Source of the DNA: Mycobacterium sp. 1245111.1
GTDB lineage: Bacteria > Actinomycetota > Actinomycetes > Mycobacteriales > Mycobacteriaceae
Direction: 5' to 3'
Assembly (NCBI RefSeq): GCF_001673405.1
Contig: NZ_LZLV01000013.1
Coordinates: 1 to 37,470 of the forward strand
DNA: 37,470 nucleotides
Part shown: positions 9,152 to 16,512 of the stretch, piece after piece
Position numbering within the stretch: the stretch's first letter is position 1
Layout: each line of letters begins with the position of its first letter
The notes under the pieces: generated by a model
Seen by the model: the letters and a program-made list of their open reading frames with translations, nothing else
The model's database searches: none
Told to the model about the DNA's origin: nothing
Position numbers and translations under genes: made by a program

Positions 9152-9417
9152 CGCTGCTCTCCTCCTCTCGATGCCTCGCTGCGGGATCGCAGCGAGGTCG
9201 ACTGTAGACCCGGATTCGACGGCTGCAACCCGGGTCAGGTTGGTGATACTGCGCGGTGTGTCGCTGGATGAGCTCGTAGCTGCAGCTGGTCATGCGCTCG
9301 GTGAGGCTCGTAATTTGTTCGGTCCCGCACCTGCGCGGGTTGCCGATCCTCGTTGCAGTCGCGGGTCGCGTTATCTATCTGCACCATCCCGCGAGTCCCC
9401 GGCTGGTAGAGATCTGG

Positions 9418-9606
9418 CTATGACGCCACGAGTTCTTGGAGACCGGCGGTAAGCACGTAGACACGACCGCCCAGCCGACGTACAGGTAGTTCTCCTGACG
9501 CAGCGAGCCTGTACGCCGCGGCCCGGCTGATGCCCAGTAGTGCCGCAGCGCGAGGAACTGCGAGGAGCAGCGGAAGCTCGGTAAATATATTGTTTTGCAA
9601 CATCAT
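9418..9606 (-). CDS. AlpA/Xis-like helix-turn-helix protein
   Basis: A 62-residue protein with the core LLAVPRAAALLGISRAAAYRLAASGELPVRRLGGRVYV. This is the winged-helix MerR/AlpA/excisionase pattern seen in recombination directionality factors and plasmid excisionases. The recognition helix (about residues 26-35) and the wing with arginine-glycine pairs are clear. It starts immediately after the stop of the Rep-like gene with no gap (TGA then ATG ATG), so they form one operon. In actinomycete integrative elements, xis sits between rep and int. Here int is not visible downstream. Its likely role is control of excision, inferred from family and position. Confidence 0.75.
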   Translation of the reverse strand: MMLQNNIFTELPLLLAVPRAAALLGISRAAAYRLAASGELPVRRLGGRVYVLTAGLQELVAS

Positions 9607-10422
9607 TCAGCTACTTTCGTGCGAATCTCTGTATGAGAGAGGCCTATTGGAGGCTTCCTGAGGACTGCATTGTGGACAAAAGGCTGCCGCGTCGGTTCCG
9701 TCAGCAAGAGTGACTGTGATCGTGCGCGATTGTGGATCCTCGCAATTACCGCACCACGCCAAGGCCGCAGCTTGAGCCCTAGGGGGTTCGGGAAGTTCCG
9801 AAAGGCGCCGAGCTAAAACCCGCGCCGGGTAGCGAATGCCGTCCGGATTACGCGACAGATGAGCGACCAGGCCGTCGGATGTCCAGCCTGAGGCAAGCGC
9901 GTTGACGAGCGCTGGCGCGAGATCGGTGGCGTCCAGTGGGCTGATCTGCCAGGGCAGCGCTTGCAAGATAGTTGGCACCTCAGACCGTGGTTCGGTTGAT
10001 GGTTCGGTTGTGGGATTCAAGGAGTCCCGATTTGGCACCCCCGTGGGGTCCCGATATGACACCCCGCCCGTCCGGGCGTGGGACCGGGGCGGTGTCGCAT
10101 CGGGACCGGGGGGTCCGGTGTCGGGACGGGGTGCTGAAGCTAGATGTGGCGCGAGAGGATGATTGAGGTAGTAGCGGCTGGCCCGCTGGGCTCCGGAGTC
10201 GTGGAACTGCGCTTTGCGCGTGATGCATCCGTCGACTTCAAGCTTCTTGAGTGCGCGCAGGACCGTGCTTCGGCCGGCGCTGGATTCGGCCATGAGGGTG
10301 CTTACCGACGGAAAGCACGAAAAGTTCTCGTCCGCTTTGTTGGCAAGTAGCAGGAGGACGAACTTTGCTGTTGGGGAATCGATGTCGAGATCCGTTGCCC
10401 AATCCACGGCTTTCCAACTCAT
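9607..10422 (-). CDS. Rep-like helix-turn-helix protein
   Basis: A 271-residue protein with an N-terminal winged helix (about residues 15-80: DSPTAKFVLLLLANKADE, then FPSVSTLMAESSAGRSTVLR and LKKLEVDGCITR), the HTH_36-type domain of plasmid and phage replication initiators. A proline-rich disordered stretch follows (about 95-150). The C-terminal part ends in a probable zinc ribbon, WCGNC followed about 22 residues later by CPQC. Such proteins are common on mycobacterial plasmids and integrative elements. Direct coupling to the xis-like gene supports a mobile-element replication or maintenance role. It may be a regulator rather than a true initiator, since no ori has been shown. Confidence 0.7.
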   Translation of the reverse strand: MSWKAVDWATDLDIDSPTAKFVLLLLANKADENFSCFPSVSTLMAESSAGRSTVLRALKKLEVDGCITRKAQFHDSGAQRASRYYLNHPLAPHLASAPRPDTGPPGPDATPPRSHARTGGVSYRDPTGVPNRDSLNPTTEPSTEPRSEVPTILQALPWQISPLDATDLAPALVNALASGWTSDGLVAHLSRNPDGIRYPARVLARRLSELPEPPRAQAAALAWCGNCEDPQSRTITVTLADGTDAAAFCPQCSPQEASNRPLSYRDSHESS

Positions 10423-10748
10423 TGGGCCGGAGCTTTCAACTGACGTGAGCCACCGGTCGCCAAGAGTTGTGCCTTCACGCGGAATGACACCGCGGCGAGT
10501 CGATAGCCACGCTCACGAACAGGCTTTGTCTCGAGCGGACTTGGTGGACGCTCGACGTAACGGTGCGGCTGGCAACGTCCAGGACGTCTCGTCCGTCCTA
10601 TCCGGTCTCGCATGGTGTGCAACGTAAGTCGGCGGCCGTGACCACGTCTACCACCGCTCACGAACTAGCTCTGAAAGTAGTTAAAGGGCCACATTTTTCG
10701 CCGCTACGTGTAGACAAATGAGTTCTCGCGCCGATTGAGAACTGCTTC
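10423..10748. promoter_or_regulatory. Intergenic region between divergent Rep-like and VbhA-like genes
   Basis: This 326-base gap has no convincing gene; open frames on both strands lack protein character. It must hold promoters for the Rep-like gene (minus) and the antitoxin-like gene (plus). The only clear structure is the inverted repeat at 10721-10743. Confidence 0.4.
10721..10743. promoter_or_regulatory. Inverted repeat just upstream of the antitoxin-like gene
   Basis: AGTTCTC, nine bases, GAGAACT: a perfect 7-bp inverted repeat ending five bases before the GTG start at 10749. The placement over the translation-start region suits an operator for autoregulation. Confidence 0.5.
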
Positions 10749-11021
10749 GTGCGCTGTCGTGAAGGGGCGCCGGGTAGAATCTGCTTCATCGACGAGTTAA
10801 GCGGACCCTCCTGGACAGAACGATGGCCAGACCTTCTCGATGGCCTGACTGTCGTTGAACGTCGGGCCGTGATGAACGCGGTCACCGACAATGTCCTTGA
10901 AGGTTGGGAGCCCGAACGGACAGATATCGAGGCTCTCGTTGCTGTGGTTCGCGGCAACTGCACAACGGCGGAGTACATCGAGCGGGTGCGCCGCGACCTC
11001 ATTCGCCCAGAGCGTTCCTAG
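10749..11021 (+). CDS. VbhA-type antitoxin, orphan (no Fic partner)
   Basis: A 90-residue protein whose C-terminal two-thirds (about residues 32-85) fits the VbhA antitoxin family: LTVVERRAVMNAVTDNVLEG, then WEPERTDIEALVAVVRGN and a final helix. VbhA-type proteins inhibit Fic AMP-transferases by inserting an inhibitory helix with the motif S/T-x3-E-G/N. Here the aligned motif reads Asp47-x3-Glu51-Gly52, so the usual Ser/Thr is an Asp. The next gene is convergent and is not a Fic protein, and no HPFxxGNGR motif occurs in the island. The start is assigned to GTG 10749; no ATG occurs in frame before the domain, so the first 25 residues are uncertain. Confidence 0.65.
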   Translation: MRCREGAPGRICFIDELSGPSWTERWPDLLDGLTVVERRAVMNAVTDNVLEGWEPERTDIEALVAVVRGNCTTAEYIERVRRDLIRPERS

Positions 11022-11090
11022 GTGACCTGCGGGCACGGCTCTCACTGGTGCGGCGCATGGATGGCGCGACGACACTGCACTTCGCGTGGA

Positions 11091-11276
11091 CTACTTCCCT
11101 GGCCTAGATTTCTGGCTGCCTGCAATGGTGTGTAATGCGCTGCTGCGCAGCAGTTCTGGAAGGCTAACGCCCTGATTCTTCGCACCTTGATCGAGTAACT
11201 CTTTTTCGTTCTCATCAACCCGTACGGGCACGACGATATTGCGTCTGCGGTTCTCGGAGCCGCTCCGATTTGTCAT
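11091..11276 (-). CDS. Ribbon-helix-helix protein, MobC/relaxosome-accessory-like
   Basis: A 61-residue protein with a basic start (MTNRSGSENRRRN) and then IVVPVRVDENEKELLDQGAK and LPELLRSSAL. This is the ribbon-helix-helix pattern of MobC-type relaxosome proteins and some antitoxins. The beta strand (about residues 15-21) would contact DNA as a dimer. No relaxase gene lies beside it. The region directly upstream (11388-11561) contains iteron-like repeats that could be its binding sites. It could instead be a solitary antitoxin-like repressor. Confidence 0.6.
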   Translation of the reverse strand: MTNRSGSENRRRNIVVPVRVDENEKELLDQGAKNQGVSLPELLRSSALHTIAGSQKSRPGK

Positions 11277-11387
11277 TATCGATCCTTCCGTGCTGCTGCC
11301 ACTGCCGAACAGATACTGGCGGGATCATGTAACTGGGCGAGCCTAGAGCACATATCGACCGTATGTCTGTACTTGAAAGTGGTGGTG

Positions 11388-11561
11388 CCCCACAGCTGTC
11401 TAAAGCTGATTCTTTGCACATGATTGTGGCCCGGAAGATGCCCATCCTGCCCGCAAGTTCTGCCCAAAGCTGGGCATTTTCGACATGATCGTGGCCAAAG
11501 TTGTCTAAAGCTGTGTACGACACGGTATTTGAAGTAGTTCCGGACCAAAGCTGTTCATGTC
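11388..11561. repeat. Iteron-like repeat cluster (candidate oriT, ori or operator)
   Basis: Several motifs recur within 174 bases. TGTCTAAAGCTG occurs at 11397-11408 and 11502-11513. ACATGATYGTGGCC occurs at 11418-11431 and 11483-11496. Further CAAAGCTG or similar cores occur near 11465-11472 and 11546-11553. The segments are arranged in different order around the two copies, as in multi-site protein-binding arrays rather than a simple tandem repeat. The cluster lies upstream of the ribbon-helix-helix gene in a 353-base gap with no convincing gene, and its local base composition is more AT-rich than its surroundings. Confidence 0.6.
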
Positions 11562-11629
11562 GTAGTTATTTTGAACGATTCTCGCTGTAACAGTAGATCT
11601 TCTGTCGATGACGGCTTATCGTGACGCAC

Positions 11630-11797
11630 ATGACTGACCGGCATGAGCGCCCCGGAAAGTCTTCTGACGCGCGGTACGCCCGCGCGGCAAGGGATTTCAC
11701 GGATGTGCCGAGGGTACTGCCGGACTTCTGTCTATTGAGTAGGCGCGCCGCGGCGAGGCCGTCGCCAACTGCGGCCGAGGTTGGGGGACGGAAGTGA
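11630..11797 (+). CDS. Short ORF coupled to the next gene
   Basis: A 55-codon frame starting ATG at 11630 (MTDRHERPGKSSDARYARAA) and ending TGA at 11795-11797. It overlaps the GTG start of the next gene in a GTGA arrangement typical of translational coupling. The product is basic, without recognisable domains, and no strong ribosome-binding site precedes it. The overlap is the main support. It may be a real small protein or a leader peptide. Confidence 0.4.
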   Translation: MTDRHERPGKSSDARYARAARDFTDVPRVLPDFCLLSRRAAARPSPTAAEVGGRK

Positions 11798-12435
11798 TCC
11801 CGTCGTACAAATGTGATGACGTTATTTTCTCCGACACCTACGCGAAGTTCACAGCGGACTTGATGGCCGATGTAAGTCGTGCGCTGCTAGCCATTACGAC
11901 GAAACTTGACCAAGATTTGAAGTTCAATCGTCCAGGTAGCCGAGAGTACCTGCGCGCGCAGACATTATCGGTCGACAAGCCGGTCCTGGTATCTGCCGCC
12001 TGCTACTGCCAGTGGATCAGCGAGCACTTGCGTTACGAGGTCACACAATGGCGAGTGACTGATCTCCTGATTGAGGAGGGGTATGCGTTTGGGGACCAGG
12101 ACAAGGCGGCGCTGTGCCGTCTAGAACGGCAGGATACCGAACGATTGGCGCCGGAACCCGATGCGCCAGTGTTTCCGGGTGCACTCCAAGAAGTTCACCG
12201 CACCCATCTGCTAACGAGCAGCGAGCGCGCGAAAAGACAGGCTGAGATCGCGGCCGGTCGTCACGGCTGCGTCGACCACGCCGTGATCGATCTGAGTGAC
12301 GATGGCTATGCACATCGGCTTGCCTTGATCCGGGAGACGATCAATACCGCGGCCAACGCCATGAGTCGCAACAAGACGAAAAAGACCGATGTTCTGCGCG
12401 GGCACGTCACCGCCGTGGCTATCTGGCTCGGCTGA
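11794..12435 (+). CDS. Hypothetical protein of the island
   Basis: A 213-residue protein starting from GTG 11794. I do not recognise a family. The N-terminal half (about residues 10-90) looks helical and mixed in charge (AKFTADLMADVSRALLAITT). A cysteine-containing segment ACYCQWISEH lies near residues 69-78. A charged segment (ERAKRQAEIAAGRHGC) lies near the middle, and the C-terminal helix ends TAVAIWLG. There is no signal peptide or membrane segment. It lies just upstream, with a 53-base gap, of the EspC-like gene and could belong to the same transcript. Confidence 0.6.
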   Translation: MIPSYKCDDVIFSDTYAKFTADLMADVSRALLAITTKLDQDLKFNRPGSREYLRAQTLSVDKPVLVSAACYCQWISEHLRYEVTQWRVTDLLIEEGYAFGDQDKAALCRLERQDTERLAPEPDAPVFPGALQEVHRTHLLTSSERAKRQAEIAAGRHGCVDHAVIDLSDDGYAHRLALIRETINTAANAMSRNKTKKTDVLRGHVTAVAIWLG

Positions 12436-12488
12436 AATGATCTGCGCGACTATAGGACTCGAACGAAATGTGGCAGTAAGGAGCAACT

Positions 12489-12779
12489 ATGGGTGATGTG
12501 TCGAAGCTGTCGATTGATCCGGTGGCGGTAAGCGGCGTTGCAGCTGGCGCAACGGCCAAAGGAGCAACGCTGGGTGTGACACGGTCGGCACCGCTGCCGT
12601 GCGGTAATGCTGTCGACGCTGCGCTGGGCAGTTTGGCTGGGGTTGGCGCCGCGGCTGAGGCCGCCGTGGTGGCCGCCCTAACCGGGCGAGCCCAACTGCT
12701 GGATACGCGCACACGGGCGGGGTTAGAGAAGCTCAGAGCGATGAATGGCGACAACGAGGCGCGGTTGGAAACGATATGA
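12489..12779 (+). CDS. EspC/WXG100-like ESX-associated small protein
   Basis: A 96-residue alanine/glycine-rich helical protein (MGDVSKLSIDPVAVSGVAAG) with a strong AAGGAG site eight bases or so before ATG 12489. The opening motif (L-x-I-D-P then a long Ala-rich helix) and the total length fit the EspC / DUF2580 group of ESX secretion-associated proteins. These form helical hairpins co-secreted with or acting beside type VII systems. A WxG motif is not present. The end overlaps the next gene by four bases (ATGA), so translation is coupled. Placement within the ESX-associated families is by resemblance and context. Confidence 0.6.
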   Translation: MGDVSKLSIDPVAVSGVAAGATAKGATLGVTRSAPLPCGNAVDAALGSLAGVGAAAEAAVVAALTGRAQLLDTRTRAGLEKLRAMNGDNEARLETI

Positions 12780-13366
12780 CCGGCCCCGGTCAACCGCCCG
12801 ATAGTCCAAGCCCGGCACTAGTGGTCGGGGCCTATGGAGCGGCCAGTCCAGTGGCACCGAAGTTACCGCGCCGCTGGGGCTTGGCGTTCGCAGCGCTAGC
12901 GGTCTCATTCGCCGCCTTGGTGGTAGGCGGCACAGCGCTGGTGCGGACGTCATCCGGCTCGCTGCAGTCAGCGCCGACGCAGCCGACAGCGGTGACGGCA
13001 GCCGTGAGTCCCGATCAGGTTGAGGCGGCCAAAAGGGAGGCCTGCACGGCCTGGCGAGCAGCAGCGGTAGCGATGAACGCAACACGGAAGGCGTTCATCG
13101 ATTCACCGGCGCGTCGGGATGATCCGGCGACAGTCACGGCGCTAGCGGCAGCTCAGGCGCAGGCCGTGGCTCAGGTTCAGTATGTGCGTCAACATATTCC
13201 GGCCGCCACGCCCCACGAGGTCTCGGTGGCGATTAGCGACTATTTGGATGCGGTGATCGACACAGCGGCCGCCGATGGTCAAGCGGGCGCTGACGCGGCC
13301 GCGAACGCGGCTGCGGACAGATCCGCGGTCCCGGTAGGCAAACTCAAGGCATTGTGCAAGGACTAG
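12776..13366 (+). CDS. Single-pass membrane protein of the ESX-like block
   Basis: A 196-residue protein with a short proline-rich cytoplasmic N-terminus. One transmembrane helix spans about residues 33-57 (WGLAFAALAVSFAALVVGG). The extracytoplasmic part is Ala-rich and helical (about 75-190) with two cysteines, one near the beginning (REACTAWRAA) and one at the end (KALCKD), which might form a disulfide. Similar single-pass proteins accompany ESX-associated gene sets in mycobacteria and their plasmids. It overlaps the EspC-like gene and is followed after three bases by the large Rv3899c-like gene. Confidence 0.65.
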   Translation: MTGPGQPPDSPSPALVVGAYGAASPVAPKLPRRWGLAFAALAVSFAALVVGGTALVRTSSGSLQSAPTQPTAVTAAVSPDQVEAAKREACTAWRAAAVAMNATRKAFIDSPARRDDPATVTALAAAQAQAVAQVQYVRQHIPAATPHEVSVAISDYLDAVIDTAAADGQAGADAAANAAADRSAVPVGKLKALCKD

Positions 13367-13369
13367 CTA

Positions 13370-15751
13370 ATGGCGGCGATGGCGGTCCGACCCGTTCCGG
13401 CGGGTCCGCATTCCGATGAGGTTATCCCGCCGCATTTGTGGCCGATGGCGCACAGCATCGCCGCAGAATTAGCGGCGAATTATCGCTGCGCTGCCGCTGA
13501 GCAGTCGGAGCCTGCCGAACTGGCATACCGGCGAGCCTCTCAGCAGATCGAGGAAATGACGGAGGGAGGCGCCGGACAGGGGATAGCGGCCGCGCATCTG
13601 CGCCTCGGTATCGATCACGCAAACCTAGGGGAGTTACGCAAGACGCTCGCGAATGCGTTAGCCCGGGCCGCCGAAGCTACGCGAGAACTGTCAGCGCATC
13701 TGGAGACGATCGACCACCAGGCGCATGACGAACTCACAGGAGCACCAGCACAACAGCGGGCCGCTATTATCGCGAAACACCGCGCGAGAGCTGAGACCGC
13801 GCATCACGGCGCAGCTGCCACCCTGGGATACTGGAACACCCAGACAGTGGAAGCGATTGAACCCCTCGTCGCAGGCATCGTTGGCCGCACCATTCCTGAC
13901 GCGCCACCACCCCCGCCGATTCCTGAGACGCCCGACCCGGGCCCAGGCCCGATCGAACGCCGCGGCGAAAAGTTAGGGAGTCAGGGCGGTGATGCTGAGG
14001 GTGGTGACGTCGAATCGAGCCCCGCTGCCATTCAACAGCGCAGTCCCAAGACAGGTGATCAAAGCGATAGCAGCAGCCTCGATCCGGATCGAATAGAACG
14101 GCGAGCACCCGAGGACGCTACGGTTCTGCCGTCACCGCCGGTCGGCTTTCCGGGTGGTGGATTGTCATCCGCGGGCGGGCTGGGCAGCTTCGGTTCAGCT
14201 GGTGGACTGAGCGGCCTGAGTTCCGGCGGCGGTCTGAGTAGCCTGGGGCCCAGCGGTGGTTTGTCCAGTTTGATGTCGGGCGGTGCGCCTGGTGCGCAAG
14301 CAGCAGGTCTTAGCGGCGGTTTGCCATCGAGCCTTCCGACCGCGCCGCAGGCGGTGACGTCGGCGGGTGCGTTCTCGCAAGGTGTTTCGGCGGGGTCCAG
14401 CCTGGGGTCCTCGCTGATTTCGTCGCCACCGTCGACCGGTATCGGTTCGGGCGCAACAGCTTCGACGACTGAAACGAGCACGGCGAGTCCGGCGGCTGGC
14501 TTGTCGACCAGCGGCGTGCCCTCGACGGGCCTCGGTGCCGCAGGCGCATCCTCTCCGGGGTCAGCGGCGAGTCAGGGGATTGGTGGGCCGGCGATGATGG
14601 TTCCCACGCCCGGGATGGGTGCTCCAGCCGCGCCGGTCTCGGCGGGTCCGGGTGTGGGGACGTCCGCGATATCGGCTTGCAGCGGCGCCGCTTCCTCTGG
14701 TGGCTCGTTGGGTTCGACCGGTGGGTCAGCAGTGGGGCCAGGGCAGAACGGAGCGATGTTGGTGCCGGCAAGCGTTCACGGAAGCGGCAGCGCGGATTCG
14801 GGACGCCGGCAGAGGACTGACTCGGCAGAGCTGGCGAGTGCGAAAGCGTTGGCGCTCAGGCTTCGACGGGATTGCGACGGTGCGCGTTACCCCGTCATTG
14901 AGTGGGCGGTGGGTATGTTCCGAGGTGAGGCCGGCGGCGCTACCGAATGCGCGGTGATGTCCAACGAGGGCTTCGGCTACACGCCGTGGGGAGTATTTCT
15001 GCCTCGAGCAGCACGTTTGGTGGCTACAGACCCTCTGGCCGACAGCGAATTTCGCGCGAAGTGGTTCGGATGTAATGATGCCGGACAAGTATTGGCAGAG
15101 TATGCGAAGTTGCGGGCGCAGCGCGGATCTCATTTGGTCGCTATGGGCTTGACTACACCAAGCGGGTGCGAGCGCCTACAGGGTGTTGAGTACGGAATTT
15201 GCCCGCCCCGCAACGTGAACGAGAACTGCAGCGAGCCAGTGCTCGACGATATGCACGCACACCGCCTGGAAGTGTTGCATCCGGACCTGTTTACTCGGGT
15301 GCAGCGGCTCACAGATACCGATGCTGCGGCGCGTGCCTTCGCAAGCCAGGTGTGTGTTCCGTTGGCAATCCAAATGATTGACGCTGTGCAGATGTCGACC
15401 GATCTACAAGCGCCACTTGAGCTTCGGAAGATGTGGGACCTGCTCGGTACGGGCGACACAATCTCAGACGATGACTGGCAGGACTACCTCATGGCGTCGA
15501 TGGTTGAGTACGTGAACCTCAGCGCACACCGGCCAGGCAACGATGGCGGTGTAGCCGAACGCGAGCGTTATCACGCCCAATGGGTCTGCGCGCGAACGAT
15601 GGAGTTCCTACGGGGCTGGCGGCACAGCAGCCCAGACGTCTACGACATGATCTATGCCGCCGCGGTGGCCTATCCGGGAGACTTCGACGCCAAATTAGGC
15701 CCGTTGTTACGGGTTCTGGAGGACAGTAGCCAATCAACGCGGGGACTCTGA
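13370..15751 (+). CDS. Large ESX-associated protein, Rv3899c-like C-terminal domains
   Basis: A 793-residue protein in three parts. Residues about 1-180 are helical and Ala/Glu-rich, reminiscent of EspB/PPE-like helical domains. Residues about 185-480 are low-complexity, rich in Gly, Ser, Ala and Pro, with imperfect repeats around GGLSSLGPSGGLSSL (about 257-310). Residues about 490-793 form a conserved globular part (ALALRLRRDCDGARYPVIEW, FRGEAGGATECAVMSNEGFG, TPWGVFLPRAARLVATDPL). From memory this resembles the C-terminal region of M. tuberculosis Rv3899c (DUF5632/DUF5631). There is no signal peptide, as expected for ESX substrates or chaperones. The function is unknown. Confidence 0.68.
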   Translation: MAAMAVRPVPAGPHSDEVIPPHLWPMAHSIAAELAANYRCAAAEQSEPAELAYRRASQQIEEMTEGGAGQGIAAAHLRLGIDHANLGELRKTLANALARAAEATRELSAHLETIDHQAHDELTGAPAQQRAAIIAKHRARAETAHHGAAATLGYWNTQTVEAIEPLVAGIVGRTIPDAPPPPPIPETPDPGPGPIERRGEKLGSQGGDAEGGDVESSPAAIQQRSPKTGDQSDSSSLDPDRIERRAPEDATVLPSPPVGFPGGGLSSAGGLGSFGSAGGLSGLSSGGGLSSLGPSGGLSSLMSGGAPGAQAAGLSGGLPSSLPTAPQAVTSAGAFSQGVSAGSSLGSSLISSPPSTGIGSGATASTTETSTASPAAGLSTSGVPSTGLGAAGASSPGSAASQGIGGPAMMVPTPGMGAPAAPVSAGPGVGTSAISACSGAASSGGSLGSTGGSAVGPGQNGAMLVPASVHGSGSADSGRRQRTDSAELASAKALALRLRRDCDGARYPVIEWAVGMFRGEAGGATECAVMSNEGFGYTPWGVFLPRAARLVATDPLADSEFRAKWFGCNDAGQVLAEYAKLRAQRGSHLVAMGLTTPSGCERLQGVEYGICPPRNVNENCSEPVLDDMHAHRLEVLHPDLFTRVQRLTDTDAAARAFASQVCVPLAIQMIDAVQMSTDLQAPLELRKMWDLLGTGDTISDDDWQDYLMASMVEYVNLSAHRPGNDGGVAERERYHAQWVCARTMEFLRGWRHSSPDVYDMIYAAAVAYPGDFDAKLGPLLRVLEDSSQSTRGL
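14150..14330 (+). repeat. Imperfect GGLSS-type coding repeats
   Basis: Within the large ESX-associated gene, short units encoding GGLSS, GGLGS or GGLSG recur about seven times. They form a flexible Gly/Ser linker. The repeats may be prone to length variation between strains. Confidence 0.55.
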
Positions 15752-15793
15752 GCCTCCTTAGCGCCGAGCGGCCGAACCGCGAGCCCACCTTTC

Positions 15794-15810
15794 TTCAAGA
15801 TAGCCTTGAA
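15794..15810. promoter_or_regulatory. Palindromic operator copy 1, TTCAAG-N5-CTTGAA
   Basis: A perfect inverted repeat with 6-bp arms upstream of the gene at 15870. An identical half-site arrangement recurs 41 bases further on, about four helical turns, consistent with cooperative binding of a dimeric regulator. Confidence 0.65.
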
Positions 15811-15834
15811 ACACTGGTCGTGTATCGCCTATCA

Positions 15835-15851
15835 TTCAAGACAGCCTTGAA
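15835..15851. promoter_or_regulatory. Palindromic operator copy 2, TTCAAG-N5-CTTGAA
   Basis: The second perfect copy, with spacer ACAGC instead of ATAGC, lies 18 bases before the ATG at 15870. A possible -10 hexamer (TATCAT) just upstream would place the operator over the transcription start. Confidence 0.65.
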
Positions 15852-15869
15852 GAAAATGGAGAGCTTCAC

Positions 15870-16457
15870 ATGGCGGTATTGGACGACACTGCAGAGGCGT
15901 CGAGCCCAGGCGGCGTCGTTCGGGTTCAGGTCGGCACTGACGGGCGGACCATGCGGGTCCGGTTATCGCCATGGGTGATGCGCCTGTCGGCAGCCGAGCT
16001 CGCCAACGATGTCGTGTGCGTGAATACCTTGGCCGCCTTGCGACTTCAAGTAGCGCAAAACGTGCGTTCTCGTGCTGAGCTGGCAGCCTACGCGACCTAT
16101 GTTGATCGGTGCTGCGGCATTCGTCGGTGGCAACGCTCGGTAGCCAGGATGCCAGCGGCGGACGCGAAGGCCACGCCACGTAAATGTCAGGACCACGAGA
16201 GAGTGGCAGCGGACGTAATGAAGCGGGTGAAACGAATTGAGGAGTTGCTGTCGTGTGCCTCCGCGACCACCAAAAAATGCGCCGGTCGCAGTGATCTAGT
16301 GGTGTCGGTCGATAGCGTAGGAAGACTAACGGCCTTGTGGTTGTCGCGGCGCTGCATGCAGCTTGCCAGCGCTGCAGAGCTGGAGGACGTTATCAATCGC
16401 GCGCTGGCCGACATAGAGTCGCCTGACCATGCGGGCCGACTGACCCGGTCGGCCTGA
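15870..16457 (+). CDS. Two-module YbaB/EspL-like protein (DUF2694-like)
   Basis: A 195-residue protein that appears to contain the same small fold twice. About residues 15-70 read VVRVQVGTDGRTMRVRLSPW followed by a helix with AAELANDVV. About residues 140-190 read VVSVDSVGRLTALWLSRRCM followed by SAAELEDVINRALADI. Both follow the strand-strand-helix pattern of YbaB/EbfC-related proteins such as EspL or Rv3898c. A cysteine-bearing helical segment joins them. Similar genes sit next to Rv3899c in M. tuberculosis, matching the upstream neighbour here. Two palindromic operators precede the gene, so it is probably regulated separately from the genes before it. Confidence 0.6.
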   Translation: MAVLDDTAEASSPGGVVRVQVGTDGRTMRVRLSPWVMRLSAAELANDVVCVNTLAALRLQVAQNVRSRAELAAYATYVDRCCGIRRWQRSVARMPAADAKATPRKCQDHERVAADVMKRVKRIEELLSCASATTKKCAGRSDLVVSVDSVGRLTALWLSRRCMQLASAAELEDVINRALADIESPDHAGRLTRSA

Positions 16458-16483
16458 AGTTATTCAGCCTGCTAACGGATCCG

Positions 16484-16502
16484 TCTCAAGGCAGTCTGAA
16501 AC
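16484..16502. promoter_or_regulatory. Degenerate third copy of the TTCAAG-type operator
   Basis: TCTCAAGGCAGTCTGAAAC resembles the two perfect sites at 15794 and 15835, with one base lost in the right arm. It lies 11 bases before the start of the helix-turn-helix gene at 16513, consistent with autoregulation or a shared regulator. Confidence 0.45.
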
Positions 16503-16512
16503 AATCGGCGAC

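Noticed and set aside
9069..9452. Plus-strand frame containing RGVSLDELVAAAGHALGEAR
   Set aside because: That middle segment looks protein-like, but the frame overlaps two minus-strand genes at its ends and has no ribosome-binding site; not strong enough to annotate.
11215..11548. Two minus-strand frames over the iteron region
   Set aside because: Their repeated peptide pieces simply reflect the DNA repeats, and they overlap the ribbon-helix-helix gene.
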